Of a stretch of 64,000 nt of DNA, positions 1 to 13,321 are shown one piece after another (positions within the stretch are counted from its first letter, which is position 1; each line of letters starts with the position of its first letter). The stretch is from Andrena cerasifolii. Taxonomy: Eukaryota; Arthropoda; Insecta; Hymenoptera; Andrenidae. Where the stretch lies: positions 16,678,001-16,742,000 of the forward strand of contig NC_135119.1 in assembly GCF_050908995.1 (NCBI RefSeq). Direction: 5' to 3'. A program made the translations under genes and the position numbers. Under the pieces are notes generated by a model. The model was given only the letters and a program-made list of their open reading frames with translations, made no database searches and was not told the origin of the DNA.

Positions 1-1740
1 TGTATGGTGTATAATCTGGAAACTGTGCAGAGCACTAAAGACGATTAATGATGATAATAATAATTGCCTAAGAAAATAGTTAGCTTTATATAAATAGCTG
101 AAGTCGAAGTACCAAAGATAAAAGATAGGATCACTGCGAATTTTCCAAATAATTGTAAATATCGAAGTGATATCGGCAGAAAAAGAATTATTATTATTAT
201 TATTATTACCCAACTTGCTTAAAAGATTACATACTTAATTTACCGCAATTTTCAATTATTGTAAATCCTTGGAATCGAATTGCAATTACCTTCCGCGCTT
301 TTCATTAAGCTTAGCCACTCTTTGCGCAGCTAATTACTTAGCAATAATTCTCGAATTTGAGTTTGAATCAACCTACCAGGTGGTCGTGCAATATCAACGT
401 TCTGAGTAGCTGTCAAAGTTCAAAGATCTGTTAACAATAGCGCATTCTTCTGCACACCTGTACGCGCAGGAGGAGCCATACAGGTGCGCGAGGAGTTTGC
501 CGTCACATCCTGCACGGCTGTTGCATTTTTCATCTGGTGAACGCCACTGCACGCCATTCACGGCTATATGCAAATAGAGCGATTTTTCGAGCGGCCGAAT
601 CCAAGCGGCATTTAAAATAAAATGCGCCAGGAGCGGCGGAGTTGCAATAAACTTCTGTTTGGACTTCAATCTAAGCGCTAACGAGGGAATCCTGCGGAAG
701 AATTTAAACGCAGCCAACAAGTTTCTGCCTCCACTCGGTTCCGCCGAAAATGTCTCATCACGCGCCCTTTGAAACAGACGGACAAATTTTACATTCAATT
801 AAAACTCAGTTTAAAATCGCACGACAGAGGCTACTGTCCTCTATCAAGGTTTTAAGCGAGAGAACCTTAAAGTATGTAGAATTCGGTATAAGAATATTTG
901 TACAATTACAGTCAGACTTTATTGGCAAAGCTGCACTCTGTCCACGAAGTCGCATCTGCCACGAGCAGGAAATGCTTTTGTTCCGACCTAACGAAAGCGA
1001 CGTCTCGTCTATAGGGCAGCTTAATAATTCAAAGGTTGTTCAGCGGCAAGAACACACGTCCCAGTGACGCGGAGCTCGGTAAAGAAAATGAAATTCCAAT
1101 GGCGAGGTAAGAAGAATAAACCGGCTCGCGAGGACATGCTCGAGCAGTTTCATCAGGAGCGAGGAGGGCTCCTGCAGGGGTAGTAACGCCGCGCCTCGGC
1201 GACTGTGCGCCGCGTCAGTGCACCTGCGAAGGGTGCATCTCATGCCACGATGATCAATAACTTGAACCACTCTCGACCGTCGCTATCGACTCGTCGGATC
1301 TTAGGTTAGTTTCCTCCACCTCCGACACGCACTCCAGAGAGATGCTAGTCGAACGTCCCCGCGCGGAGAATAGAACCAGCGCTCACGGGAATGTCTATAG
1401 GGAACACGGAGCCCCTTTGATCGGCATTGACTGACTTTCATTTTCCAGCAAAATAGCAGCGAGGCACAATCGACTGGTACAAAAAACGGAATAGTGTTTT
1501 CTACATCCTTCGACACGTGCGCTAAATGTTTGGGGGTATGGGTGTCAATTTAGGTGGCTACGAGAACTCGTGAATGGATATGAGTACGTTCTAGAGGATA
1601 TAGAAGACTTCCCCTGTTCGAGGGTTGTTGGGCACAAATGTATTCGAAGTACCTAGATATCAGGAAGTTGGTGTCTCAAATAAATACTGGGTGATGGGGT
1701 TCAAAGATCGTAGGCCTGTTAGGGGTGCGCGGGTCCCGCG
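1..1740. other. Non-coding, no recognised gene
   Basis: AT-rich to mixed sequence. A short TTA microsatellite lies at about 187-208. Open frames at 394-1516 show no recognisable protein family, no matching splice structure and overlap on opposite strands; I treat them as chance. Confidence 0.6.
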
Positions 1741-2154
1741 TTAAGAGGAGGTGCCACCTTGGACGCATGAAAATCATAGGTTTGTTTACCAATTCTTTTC
1801 TTTTAAATAATACACTCCATAGAAAATCTGATTAATGGCATTTATTATAAATCTCTTGAAGATTAAAAAAAAATGCGATCCCCGCAACACCTGTGTCTAA
1901 ATCAAAATTTCAAATAACAAATAAAAGATAAAAAAATATTCGTTATTCGAGGCTGCAATAATTCAAGTTACCTTTTAATGAATAAAAATTTTAGGCAAGC
2001 ACCACCATTTGTTGAACAATATTTTTTTTCTCTTCAAAAGATGTACAGCCAATGCCATTAATTAGATTTTCTATGGAGTTCATTATTCAAAAATAAAAAA
2101 ATTCCCAAGCAAAACCTATGATTTTCATGTGTCTAAGGTGGCACCTCCCCTTAA
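1741..2154. mobile_element. TTAA-flanked MITE (414 bp, long inverted arms)
   Basis: TTAA at 1741 and 2151 bracket inverted ends: AGGTGCCACCTT...GCATGAAAATCATAGG on the left and CCTATGATTTTCATG...AAGGTGGCACCTCCCC on the right. Similarity continues inward through a CTCCATAGAAAATCTGATTA / TTAGATTTTCTATGGAG pair, so arms are about 110 bp. The TTAA target and palindromic form indicate a non-autonomous piggyBac-type element. No coding capacity. Confidence 0.85.
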
Positions 2155-5100
2155 GAACCCTTGGTTTAACAAAATAAACAAGCAGAAGGGTATCCAGAGC
2201 GAATCGAGAATGTCTCTGTCTGCCACCACTGATCCTCAATAAATTACACAATCCTTCAAGTCCCGCGCAAGTTGACGCGGGCGCCATGCTCCAGCTTACA
2301 TCTGGGGGACTCGTGGATGGGCGACTCGTAATTCTGGTGGTCGATTACGTATCAGGGGACCGTTATCGGGCCACTTTCATTTCGTGCAGGTAATTTTTGC
2401 AAACGGGACGGCGGGTGGATGAGGGAGCAGGAAGAAGGAAGAGAGAGAGAGAGAGAGAGAGAGTCGCATAGCCAGCATGTGGCCAAGGTGCTCGTAAATT
2501 CCAGGGCCGCCAGGAACGGGCGCGCGTTTTTACGAGCACGCCAACGTCGGATAAACGTCGCTCCTAATGTGGGCCTAAACCGAATTATGCGAATTAGAGG
2601 CCGGTCGTGGACAGATAATGGCCCGGCTCCTCTAGGAAAGCGGGCGACCCCCGCTGCCTCTCTCCGCCCGCAGCTTCTGCGGGGGAGATTAGACGTTATT
2701 AATGACCGCGACGCGGCTGCATGTGCAACACCTCGGCGTCCCCCGCTTAGACAATATCAGCCGTGTTAACAGAATTATGAGCAAATTCAGTTCTCGGGAC
2801 TCTGGCTTTCATTTCTCCTTCAAACCCCCCTCGCCGCAAGCTTCCTTGCATCACTCCCTGCCGCAATCTTGTACGAAGAGTGGAAATTTCGTATCTCGTA
2901 GGAAAACCTTATATCCAGTATCTACGGTGAACCTGTTAAATAAAATCCAGCGATCAACTTCCATGCTCTGGTTCCAACGAATTTGAATAACATCGCCTGT
3001 GTATCAGAATGCACCCGATAAAGTGAACGGAACGAGGAAGCCTGTCCGCGGGGTTAAACATTGGAAAATTCGTTATGAAAATGGCTGGCAAACAGTTTCT
3101 ATGGCGTGCATCGCGGCTGGAGTCCTCGCGTTACACGGTCAGCGCGGAGTTTGCCGAGTTAACTCGCGCGCCCCGTGCATATACGCCGCAACTCGGACTG
3201 CTTCCCAGTTCCTGAGAGCAATTACTCCTGTCTACCATAATTACGCGGCGTTGCACCGGCGTTACAAGGTACTCGTACGTCGCTAGATAAGGTCAGAACA
3301 CGGCAGCCCTTCACCCGCCCGTCCCTCGCCCAGCGATCCCTTCGCGCTCGTCCTTTTGTACCCTCTCGAGTGTTATATCCGACGACGGTGTCCCGATCGG
3401 GGCAGAGGCGAAATTAATCGGCGATAAATAAGAAACTTGTTACACGGATAATAATTTAACGCTGATTTAATTAGTCGCCTCGGCGCCGAGTCCCGCTGGT
3501 ATCGTTCGCCGGAACACGGCGAACTTCCAGATAGGGCGGAAAGAGAAAAATCTTTGAAGAGCACGGTGTTCGAGTAAAATTCTTGCCCTTCGCGATATTT
3601 GTAACGCTGTCGGTGATGTCGCTACTCGGCTCGTTTGGTGTAATATTTTGTGTCGATTGTGAGAGTACTTGGGGTGCTTGGGAACGTTTGTGGGTTTTAT
3701 TTTGTTGGGGTGAATAATAGAAATTCTTGTGTGTTATTAGAAATTCATTTTGTTTGTCTTTTCTGCCACTTTGCCGTTGGAGACCCAATTTTATTTATTT
3801 ACTTCGCCTTGGATAAATACAATTGATATTTACAGTACGATACCTATTGATATTGCAGGTCGTTTAATGTAAATGCACGTCGAACTCTGGCAGTCCGCTA
3901 TCAACAATTCTTGTTTTGTTTCAGTGAAACTGGAAGCCAGAAAGCGTCTTTAATAAGATCGGCTTTAACGTTTTCTTCAGAAGCAAACAGGAGGGAAGTG
4001 TTTGCTTCAGTGTCGTCGTGAAATGCTGTTTGTTTCATTTCAAAGAAGGAAATTGTCGGAACGGAGCCAATTGAATTGAGGCATCCGAACAGCAATTTCC
4101 AGGGAGATTACCTTCCATTACCAGCTCTTCGACAATTCTACAATTTCAACAATGTCCCGTGAAACACTTATTATCCTATCCTCAGAATGTTCTCGAATTG
4201 GCAGTGCAAACACTTCGAAACACTAAGTAGACAACGCGATTCTCGAGAATTCGACTGAGGAGCTCTGGAAGGAAGCTGCTATCTGTTGCATTACTGTTTC
4301 ATAGTCTAAAATAGGAGCTAGCCATTGTTCTTTATTTAAATCTAAAATAATATCATGGAGTTAACATTGTAAAGTACCTACGAACTATCTACAAAAAATC
4401 AGTTTCAGTGAATCATAAAATCACATATCTGCTTCCTAATAACACAAAAGCTATAAGCTTGCAACTGTCGAATTATAAAGTACTTTTTCATTGATTGTAT
4501 TCCCTATTTCTCTATTCCGTAGTGAATTCTTAAAAATCTGGGTAACTTTCTCAAAACAAATTTTATTTTATTTTATTTAATTTTACTTTATTATACGCAC
4601 GACTCCATTTGTGTACAAAAGTTTACGAATTATAAATTTACCAATAACTAAGGAACGGTCGCATTTAGAGAATTCACCGAATCGAAGATTCACAGCTCCG
4701 ATTCACAAGAAAATTCTTTAAATATCTGATATTATTATTATTATTACGACTTTATTAGTCCTTAAATGGAAGATGTAATACATATGGAGATAGTAAATTT
4801 AGGGTAAAGGCAAGGCAGCAGTAGAAACTGTTAATAATCTTAAAAACATAAAACTAAAAATTAACTATTATTATTACCAATAAAATGAAATGAAAGGAAC
4901 ATGGTGTGTCGCTAGAAATGGTATGCTAATATCCAAAAATCTACTGCAATATGTACCATTTAAATCCATAACAATTCCAGCAGCCATCCAACGTTCACCC
5001 CAAATCGGCCTTCTGTGAAAGAGCTCTGAACTCGCGCAGCTTCACGTCGTCTGCACAAGCCATTGCTTCAGAAGCGTCAGAAATTCCCCCTTTAATCGAC

Positions 5101-6905
5101 CTGTGTATAGACCACGCAAAGGAACGTCTCGTGTTTTGGTAATAACCAGAGACCAGCACTCCTGGTTTGTTCGGCGAACGTCCGGTCAATCTGTGGCCAG
5201 AGTTTATTCACGACACGATCACACGGTTACAGTAAACTTGAGCAAACGCTTTACACGCGACACGGTTCCTCTGAGCATTAGCCCGCAATAACCCATGGAG
5301 AATGTGATTGTGGTCGCGTTAAATTGCCTTTGAAAGGATAGGGCGACGATACCGTCGTTATCCTGAAATTACCGGCGAACTGCTCGACATGGTGCCCTCG
5401 GCGTGTTACCTCCGAGGGATTGTACGCAACAGCAACACCCCTCACGCACAAACGTGCTAAGAATTTAAAAGAATATTTACAATTTCAGTCAAGCAGTTAA
5501 AATTATGGTCCTCTGCCTGTATTAGATTTTAGGAAATTGATTTCGTATTTTCTGAAGACCATATCTGAACATTCTATAAAACAGAGAATTACATACGTAG
5601 CGCCTTACACACAGTGGATGTGAAACAAGAAATAACAATCCACTAAATAAGTAAACGCTTGAAACCTGCGGATCAAATTTTATACAAAGCGAACTCCAAG
5701 CTTGATTTAGCTTTCAAGCTAAACATTCGAGGACGCCCAACAAACACCGCTTTCCAGAAAATATCGACGTGAGAACACAAGCGGAGCCGTGCACGGGGCG
5801 CAGGTCCCACGGCGTGAAAGCACGCCGACGCCAGTGGAAGCGTTAAAAAGAATCACTGGTCTGAATTTCGAAGACCAAACAGTGAGAAGTGTTTCCTTCT
5901 TCACCCCGGCCACATCGACAGCTGTTTACAGATCTGCATAGGCGCTCGTTCGAGAGAAGTAGTCTCCAAGATGAGACAGGGTCGAAGAGAAGAGGGAATA
6001 CCGGTGGAAGGATAAAAGGCAAGAAGACTAGCAGGAGGAGACGAGCAAGAAAGACAACAAGTCGTCCAGAAGGACGGGAAGAAGGACACGGCGGAGGAGG
6101 TCGACGTGTGATGCTGGATGAGGACGAGGGCCGGGTGGAATGTAAGGATGTATCCCAGCGCACCTGCTCGGTGGCTTCAGCTCAAAGTGAGACGAACAGG
6201 TACGCCAAGGATCCCCGGGCGTATGGGTGACGCTTCACATGAGCGTGCCCCGCGTAAGTACGAAGGGCACGAGAGGCGAGAAGAAAGAGGGAAAAGCTGT
6301 ATACGAGGACCAAGGAAGCGAGGGGAGGTGAGCTGGGTGAAAGGGACATAGGGGAAAGACGCGGCAGGCGGGCAAAGAGGGCCACCAGGAGGTCCCGAAA
6401 TTGCGGGACAGGCATCGTCGAGCGTGTTCGGTGACTATGCGAGATCGGCGGAGCACGTGTGCGCGCGCGAGAGAAAGGGGCGTTTTATCGGGCTGAAAGT
6501 GAGGCTTATTGACCTACCGCTGGCCGCCAGCCACGTCGACGCGTGTTACACGGCCTTAAAAACGCTGTCCCGACCTCCTCGAGGCCGTTCGTGGTATCTG
6601 AGATTGATCTTCGCTGAAAGGGAGCGCATCGAAAGGGGCCACCACTGGGAAAGTGAAGAATGAGATCTACGGTCTGTCAGGTCAGAGCGCGCTCCTAATA
6701 TGTACGGAAGATGCTGGACGGGGTGGAGGAAATGGTGGTAAGCGAAATGTGGGGGGCGATAAATGCGTGTCGATACTTTAAGGGTGAGTTTGGAAGCGAG
6801 AAGGGGTACAGTTTATGAAAAGTTTCTGAGTATAACTATTGAAAAGATTAGAAGAGGTTGGAAAGAGTATATGGTTCTTCCGTGTCTCTAAGAATAACAA
6901 TTTTA
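2155..6905. other. Non-coding stretch, no recognised gene
   Basis: Contains a GA microsatellite (about 2438-2463), TTA repeats near 4730-4745 and a purine-rich, CpG-rich block at about 5930-6660. Open frames up to 116 codons here are unrecognised and compositionally driven (Arg/Ser-rich). One half of a dispersed repeat pair lies at 5678-5778. Confidence 0.55.
5678..5778 (+). repeat. Dispersed repeat copy 1 (partner at 53609-53714)
   Basis: Shares TTTATACAAAGC, then AGCTTG with similar flanks, and about 77 bases later CAGAAAATATCGACGTGA with the partner at 53609-53714, in the same orientation. The middle has diverged. Family unknown. Confidence 0.6.
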
Positions 6906-7899
6906 TTAAGGGGACTACTTAGGCAGTCGAATCACTCGAAAATCAAGTAATTTTTTGCGAATTAATTGCAAGGAGATGAATACAAATTGTGTGTGGTACT
7001 TTTGGGTAATGTTCATTAATAGTATAAATTGTAAAAAAATTTTTTTTTTGATAATATATATAGATATATGACGGCGCTATAGTCGTGTAATGTTTAGGTG
7101 TTTTTTTCTGCCGTTTTGCAGTGATTGCAAACAAAAACGGAGGTCCAGATCGATTTGAAAAAATTGCAGGATGTATAAAGCATGTGCCATTTCCCACGAA
7201 ACCTTTGATACCAACCGTAAAAATTCGAGATTTTCACCAAAAAAGTTAAAAAGTCGAAAATTTTTAGTAGCGCACAAACACGACCAATTTTTTCTTGAAT
7301 TAATCGCCGTTTTTCGACCACCAATTTTATAGTTTTAGTTTTTATTGGTTCAGCGAGAACTACGGATGTAACAAACAAGAATCGCACCTTGAAATTGGAG
7401 TACATCATTTTTTAAGACCAGTATTACGGCAAAACTACAGAAGAACGTTAAAATGTTTACCAGTCAGCACCGCTATTTCTAAAGAACATGTATATTTCAC
7501 TTTTTAGCAATCTCTATGATAATAATAAACATTAAGTAAAAAGATACATCTGGATTTGCTTTTATTCTTTTTTTTTATTGCAAATAGGGTAGACCGGGGG
7601 TGATAGTAACAATAAATATTTTAATTTTGTAAAGTTAAATTTGGTCAGGGACGTTTGTAACACTTTCTGCGTTTCTCATTTTGTATTAATAACCTGGATA
7701 TTTCTTCACATACAGTGAAACCGTTGTGTCTCAATAATGTCAGATAAGTAAGTAACATTTTCGTATGAAAACTTTTGTTGTAACTGTAACAGTTCTTGCG
7801 TAATCGTATTCCAAAGTCAGTGTTATTATCGCCCCCGATCTACCCTACATTGAAAAGAAAGTGTTCCTTTTACGGAAAACGACTGCGTAGTCCCCTTAA
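6906..7899. mobile_element. TTAA-flanked MITE, family with 20583 and 40363, carrying a nested element
   Basis: TTAA at both ends; left end GGGGACTACTTAGGCAGTCG, right end CGACTGCGTAGTCCCC. Internal sequence (AATACAAATTGTG, TTTTGGGTAATG, GATCGATTTGAAAAAATTG) is found again, partly inverted, in the elements at 20583-21323 and 40363-40744. A TA-flanked element (7587-7845) is inserted near its right end, so this one is older. No transposase is visible. Confidence 0.82.
7587..7845. mobile_element. TA-flanked MITE (259 bp) nested in 6906-7899
   Basis: TA duplications at 7585 and 7846 flank inverted ends GGGTAGACCGGGGGTGATAG and its near-complement ATTATCGCCCCCGATCTACCC. TA target choice points to the Tc1/mariner superfamily (family rule). 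Non-coding. Confidence 0.85.
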
Positions 7900-10800
7900 T
7901 GTTCTTCGAATTCGGGTGATACAACTGTAGACTCAATTACACCCAGTTGCCAGTTGCAGAAATGTACAACCTTGCAGTTATCATAGCCTTGAAGCGTGTA
8001 ATATAACTGCTTTCCCACCTTCCCAACGTACAAGCGTGCAAATCTCTAACAACACAGTAAACGAGCCGCCGCTACATGTAAATAATTCAATTATTTGTTT
8101 CCATGAATAATCTAGGCTTGATAATCCTCCGCACAACGAACTTTGAACGTCGCCAAACTGCTTTGAAACTCTCAGAAGTCGAGACAGCCTCGAAATGATG
8201 CGCGACATCGTATTATAATGCATATTACAGAGTGCACGCGGTAAATGAAGAAGAAGCTTGCGGCACAGTGAACCAATTGCACGTCGCCGGCTACAGGGCG
8301 CTGATCAAAGGACCTGGCTGCTCTACTATTCCGTTCCTAAATGCCGCTTCATCTATGCATGACAGATCAAGAAGCCTATCACGCCCAGTGAACCACCACC
8401 ACCACCGCCAGGTGCGGTTCCAATATTGCAACGTTGCGATCAATCGGCGACTGTGTTTGCACGAAGACCAACTGGCTGAGGCTTAATAATCGCGGCATCG
8501 ATACGCCGCGTAGGTCAAGCGCGCTCGGCGTAATGGCCAAAGATTAATTAATCCCCGCGCTCATAGCGCGCCCTCCATTTTTTTCTCCAACCAGCCGGTT
8601 GGCGCCTCTAATCTATGCGAGCTGGACGATCAGCGCGACCATGTCGACGGAGGTGGCCGCAATTAATCAGCTAAATTTGGGGAATAAGGTGGTAGAAAAA
8701 GAAAAAGAAGAGGGCGAAGAAAATGAAGATGAAGATGAAGCTGAAGATGCAGCTGAAACTGAAGCTGAAAATCAAGAAGCTGAAGAAGAAGAAGAAGAAG
8801 AAGAAGAAGATGAAAAAGATGAAAATGAAGAAGCTGAAGAAGAAGAAGAAGAAGCTGAAAATGAAGAAGCTGAAGAAGAAGCTGAAGGAGAAGAAGAAGA
8901 AGATGAAGAAGAATAGAGGAATTTACTGTCAAAATTTGCCATTTCATTTTATGACCAAAGCGCAAAAGATCACAGTGAAATTTCGTTTTCCTGCAATGAA
9001 TAATGGCGACTGATCTAACATACCGCTCCCCTTCCTGGAATTTCAATTAGGTTGCTGAGATTAAAGTGAAAAATTCTAGCGGAAGGATTTGCAACATTGT
9101 GCCACCCACGCGACGTCTGACGGGATATCGGTCTTATTGTGTCAGAAGCAGCTTGTCCTATTAGACGTGCACGATGTATACGTACCGTGTGTGATGCAAC
9201 AACGCTTTATCTGGTAGTGAACCGCGTTTTGACTTTCGAACCGATATACTATCGTACAGCTAAACGGCCGGCACTCGGTTGGCCAGTGGATTTTCAATGA
9301 ACCGAATGAAGGCGAAAAGGGGAAACATATTTCTATGGCTTCACCGACAGCAACGTCAATGGAGGAATGTCGAGTTTAACGGGTTTCATGCTGCATGCAT
9401 CAGTAATGACCTGCGATATTTATTCGATACGAATGTTTCGCGAAACAGATAAATATTTTTCGGTTCCGTGTCGAAGGAAAACTGGAAAGAAAGGAACTGA
9501 AAGGCCCGAACACATGATTCGACTGTTATTTTTTTATAACTGAATATTTGTAAACATGGTTGTAACTGTTTAAGATTCTACTGAAAGCCTAAATTTTAAT
9601 ACTTGAGAAGATGGAAACTCGTTCGGACGAATCGCAATGCGACAAATATTATTGGGAAAAATTTGTCTAACACCTGTTAAGTTGCAAAACGATGCAATTC
9701 TTCTTTGCATCGAGCGATTTTTACCATCGATAATAAATAAATCATCGGATCGACGGGCAAATGGAGACATCCTCGTTATGGCAATTTGGAGTTCGTGCTT
9801 TATCAGAAGCAATTTTCCATCTACGTACCTACTCCACGCACTCCATACAGATATTGAATTCATCTGTCCAGCTTATCTTGTTATTACATGCAATAAACTA
9901 ACAAGTAGAGCTACTTGACCTCGGCAAACAATTTCGTTGCGTCGCACCGGGGCACTCGGCAAAAACATTAATATTTTTCACTCCTCGATTTGCTTCTAGC
10001 TTAAACTACTGTCAAGTGCAATTGACTTTGAAGTATTCGAACAAAACATTATCTCCATTGCTGTTGAAAATATGAAAAGATCTCTAAACTGAAACTCGTA
10101 ATAATTCAAATGTACAAATAGTAAAAATTTCTATCAAGCTCATCACCAAGATCAGAAAGGCAGTGGAGAGGACAACTTTATAACCACCTGCCATTTGTAA
10201 TAAAAAATAAGAACAGATACCTACGACTGTCTCTGACCCAGCGCGAACTCTGTCGGATTAACCCAATGTTTACCAACCCATTTGAGGGTTCCAGCGATGC
10301 AAATCTATCTTAACACACCCTTCCATCAATCTGTCCCATAAAAACAACTGTTTCCACGAACGTTAAACTTCCTCCCAGCGCATCTAGGCGCATAATCAGA
10401 CGCGACGGCGCACACCCTCGATATAATCACGCAACACACGAACTGCGTTTGGATTATGCTTAAACGACGTAGTTTCGTGCCCGTACCCGCTGATTATAAC
10501 GGGTCGCGAGACTTTTCCCTGCCGCTCTTCCGCGGTCGATCGGTAAGTAAGATAGCCAGGGGCTTCCGTAATAGTTTACACGCGTGTATAATTTGTAATT
10601 GGCTCGGCCCTCGGGGCACAAATTATCGATGTTACAGAGATACATATCTCTGCCGCTTTATTTCCTATCCTAGATGCGGCGGCCGAGGCACTGCATCGAA
10701 AATACATTTACGGTGCTAGATACCGCGATACCTCGCGATTCCCCTCTGGTTACACCTGCTCTGTATAAATAAAATCGATAGGTCAACGCTTGGCGAACGA

Positions 10801-12176
10801 CTTCGTAGCAGGGGTAAATTAGCGCGGTTGGAATTTAATGAACAACGCGCGCCTGACGTTACAGGCAGGTACAACTTGCTATTACCTTAAGGGATTCTTA
10901 AAAGCTGGGACATTTATTCCTGAACGAGCGTATCCCTTCTGTCAAGTGGATAGGAGTCACCATAAATAACAATATAGAGCAGTAAACCTTTGCCTCGATA
11001 CGTGCTGCAATATTTCAAACTTCGACCATACGGTATCGACACACCCAAATTAACAACGTGCACTCCTGAGCATCCATCACCAGCGACAAACTGTAAGCCC
11101 CAGATCCTCCCGTACCGAGCTGCCGTACTTAGAAACCCAACTAATCCAATTACCACCAAAATCACCCACGTCCCAAATTCTCAAACACTCGCGCCACCCA
11201 TCCACCCACGCCTCAGCCCCCAATGCACAGAGAGCCAGGCTGGTTCGTGGACGAATCTCGGTCGAGCGAAAGATCGTCCGAGGACGGCGTCGCTGGACTG
11301 AATCATTAAACAGACGCCGGCATTGTCGCAGCCGAGTAAACGTTGCCCTATCATCGACGGACCATTCGACAGACCGCACGTTTCGGATCTCTCGCGGACA
11401 CAATGGAAAACATTGTCCCCGCTTTCGCCGGCGAATTCCACCGGCAGGGCCAAAGGAGGGAGCGCGCGGAGAGGGCTCGGGATTTCGAGCAGAGCGGCGC
11501 GCCACATCGCGATCGGCGATTAACTTTCGTCACGATCGTGAGCACGGCTCGTTGCGGAGTCTGGCCGCGAACAACGCGTGTCCGCCGCGGGCGTCTCGTC
11601 GGCCGAGGCGCGCCGATTAAGCGCCGCGGATCGCGTGGGCCGAGCGATCGGGAGACAATAAAACCGGCGCCTCCGCCAGACGCTCCTGGAATCCGGCCAG
11701 ATCTCTTTGCTCGTTCAGCCCTGCGCCTAACGGTCCCGTCGATTAGCGCCAACTGCTTTTTGCGCGCCAGAGGAGGACAGGGGGCGGAGGAAAAGCCCAA
11801 GTATTACAGGCATTGCCGCACGCGAAACGTTCGTTTTCCTCGGCTTGAAAGGAGGAAAAAGATCCCGGCTACTTCGACCTCTCTTCGGCGCGCTGACGCG
11901 CGAATTCCCCGGTCACCTGGAATCATGGCCTCTTGTCCCCCGCGTTTGTCCACGTGCACGGGCGCTCGATTCGAATCGATATTTACCGCGCGGTTCCGAG
12001 TGTACGAGAGTGGACTCGATTACGCGGCGCTGTGGAGTACAGGTGGGAGACAAACGGGCAATCAAGGTCAGAGGTTTTTCGGGGATCCGAGGGGAAGTAC
12101 TATTAATTACGAGGAACATCGGTGTGTATCGGGAAATGTGGAGAGAATTCGAGAAGCAGTGAAAAATACAATCAAC
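7900..12176. other. Non-coding stretch, no recognised gene
   Basis: Includes the GAA tract listed separately and a CpG-rich block (about 11230-12080) with open frames up to 300 codons on both strands. Those frames are Arg/Pro-rich, overlap each other and match no family known to me. The block could be a CpG-rich regulatory region or contain a UTR exon, but no splice-consistent coding sequence was found. Confidence 0.5.
8697..8916 (+). repeat. Imperfect GAA/GAT/GCT trinucleotide microsatellite
   Basis: About 220 bases of GAA interrupted by GAT, AAT and GCT. It gives a 105-codon Glu-rich frame and a Leu-rich frame on the other strand; both are by-products of the repeat. No unique protein sequence extends from it with a credible splice site. 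Confidence 0.85.
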
Positions 12177-12606
12177 TTAAGGGGCAGCAACATACACCTG
12201 GGAGGCGAAAAAGTAGGGTGGACTTGTAGAATTTTCTTTTCCTAAATGAAAATGTGAATAGACGTAAAGTCGACTTCTATGTTCAAATGCCCGCCCTTTT
12301 GCGAAAAATTGAAAAATCAAAAATCGGCTACGACGAGGGCTAAGTTGTTTTTTCTGTCTACTTTAAAAATGATTTTTCCTTTTTTGTTTCAGATGAAAAA
12401 CACCGAGGACATGGTGATTACCGCAGATGCCCTTTCTGAAAAAAATTGTTGCACTCAAACAGCTACCACGCAGATTCTTCTCCGAATTTTTTACCGAAAG
12501 TTTCAAATTTTATAGAGAAAAGTATGAGCTTTCTAATGTATATAATGTTCCTTTGATAGGAACATTACTCCACCGAAAATTCCGTTCTTCTTATGTTGTC
12601 CCTTAA
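12177..12606. mobile_element. TTAA-flanked MITE (430 bp), abutting the next element
   Basis: TTAA at 12177 and 12603; ends GGGGCAGCAACATA and TATGTTGTCCC are inverted. Its right TTAA is also the left TTAA of the element at 12603-13321. AT-rich interior with no credible coding sequence. Confidence 0.78.
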
Positions 12607-13321
12607 GGGGTTACCGCAGTCAGTAAGGTCAGAAAAAGAACGATTCTCTGGGAATTTATTTCTGAAAGTATATGCATAGTTTTAGGCAAAGATTTTTTTT
12701 ATTCAGATGAGGGACACTTTAACAGATTATTATATTATGTTTTGGTGTAAAAATATTTATTTATTGAAAAATTACAACTGATTTCCCGGATGCTGTTTTT
12801 AGAAATACGTTTCGCGGTGACCAACATTATTCGGAACTGGGCTATCTAAATTCAAAAAACCAAGAAGATTTAGGTAGTACAATAGTTTATTTAGTCTTTA
12901 ATCGTTCCGTTTTATAGAATATTAATCTGGGACAAAATGGTGGATGTTAAAGTGGAATGATCGAGTTTGAAAACAAACACTCATTTTTAATCCATAAAAT
13001 AAAAACTATGCATTGGAATAACAAATGCTTCGGCTAAAGACTAAATTTGAATGTCTAGAAGAAACCTACAAAGTTTCAGAAAGATTGGTGAAACGGTTCT
13101 TAAGAAATCGTGGTCACCGGAATCCAAAAACCATTTCGGGAAATCAGTTGTAATTTTGCAATAAATAAATACTTTTCCACCAAAACATAACATAATAACC
13201 TGTTAAAGTGTTCCTCATCTGAATACAAAAACCTTTGCATACAAATGTGCACGTACTTTCTGAAAAAAATTCACAAAGAATCGTTCTTTTTCTGACCTTA
13301 CTGACTGCGGTAACCCCTTAA
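12603..13321. mobile_element. TTAA-flanked MITE (719 bp) with about 200-bp inverted arms
   Basis: TTAA at 12603 and 13318. Left end GGGGTTACCGCAGTCAGTAA and the right end is its exact complement; similarity continues (AAAAAGAACGATTC, CAGATGAGG, ATTTATTGAAAAATTACAAC) for about 200 bases each side. Non-autonomous, piggyBac-type by target site. Confidence 0.9.

Noticed and set aside
8599..8916. 105-codon Glu-rich acidic protein
   Set aside because: Produced by the GAA microsatellite; no unique flanking protein sequence.
11343..12245. 300-codon plus-strand open frame
   Set aside because: Lies in CpG-rich DNA where stop codons are rare; overlaps long frames on both strands; Arg-rich, no recognised motif; runs into a TTAA MITE.
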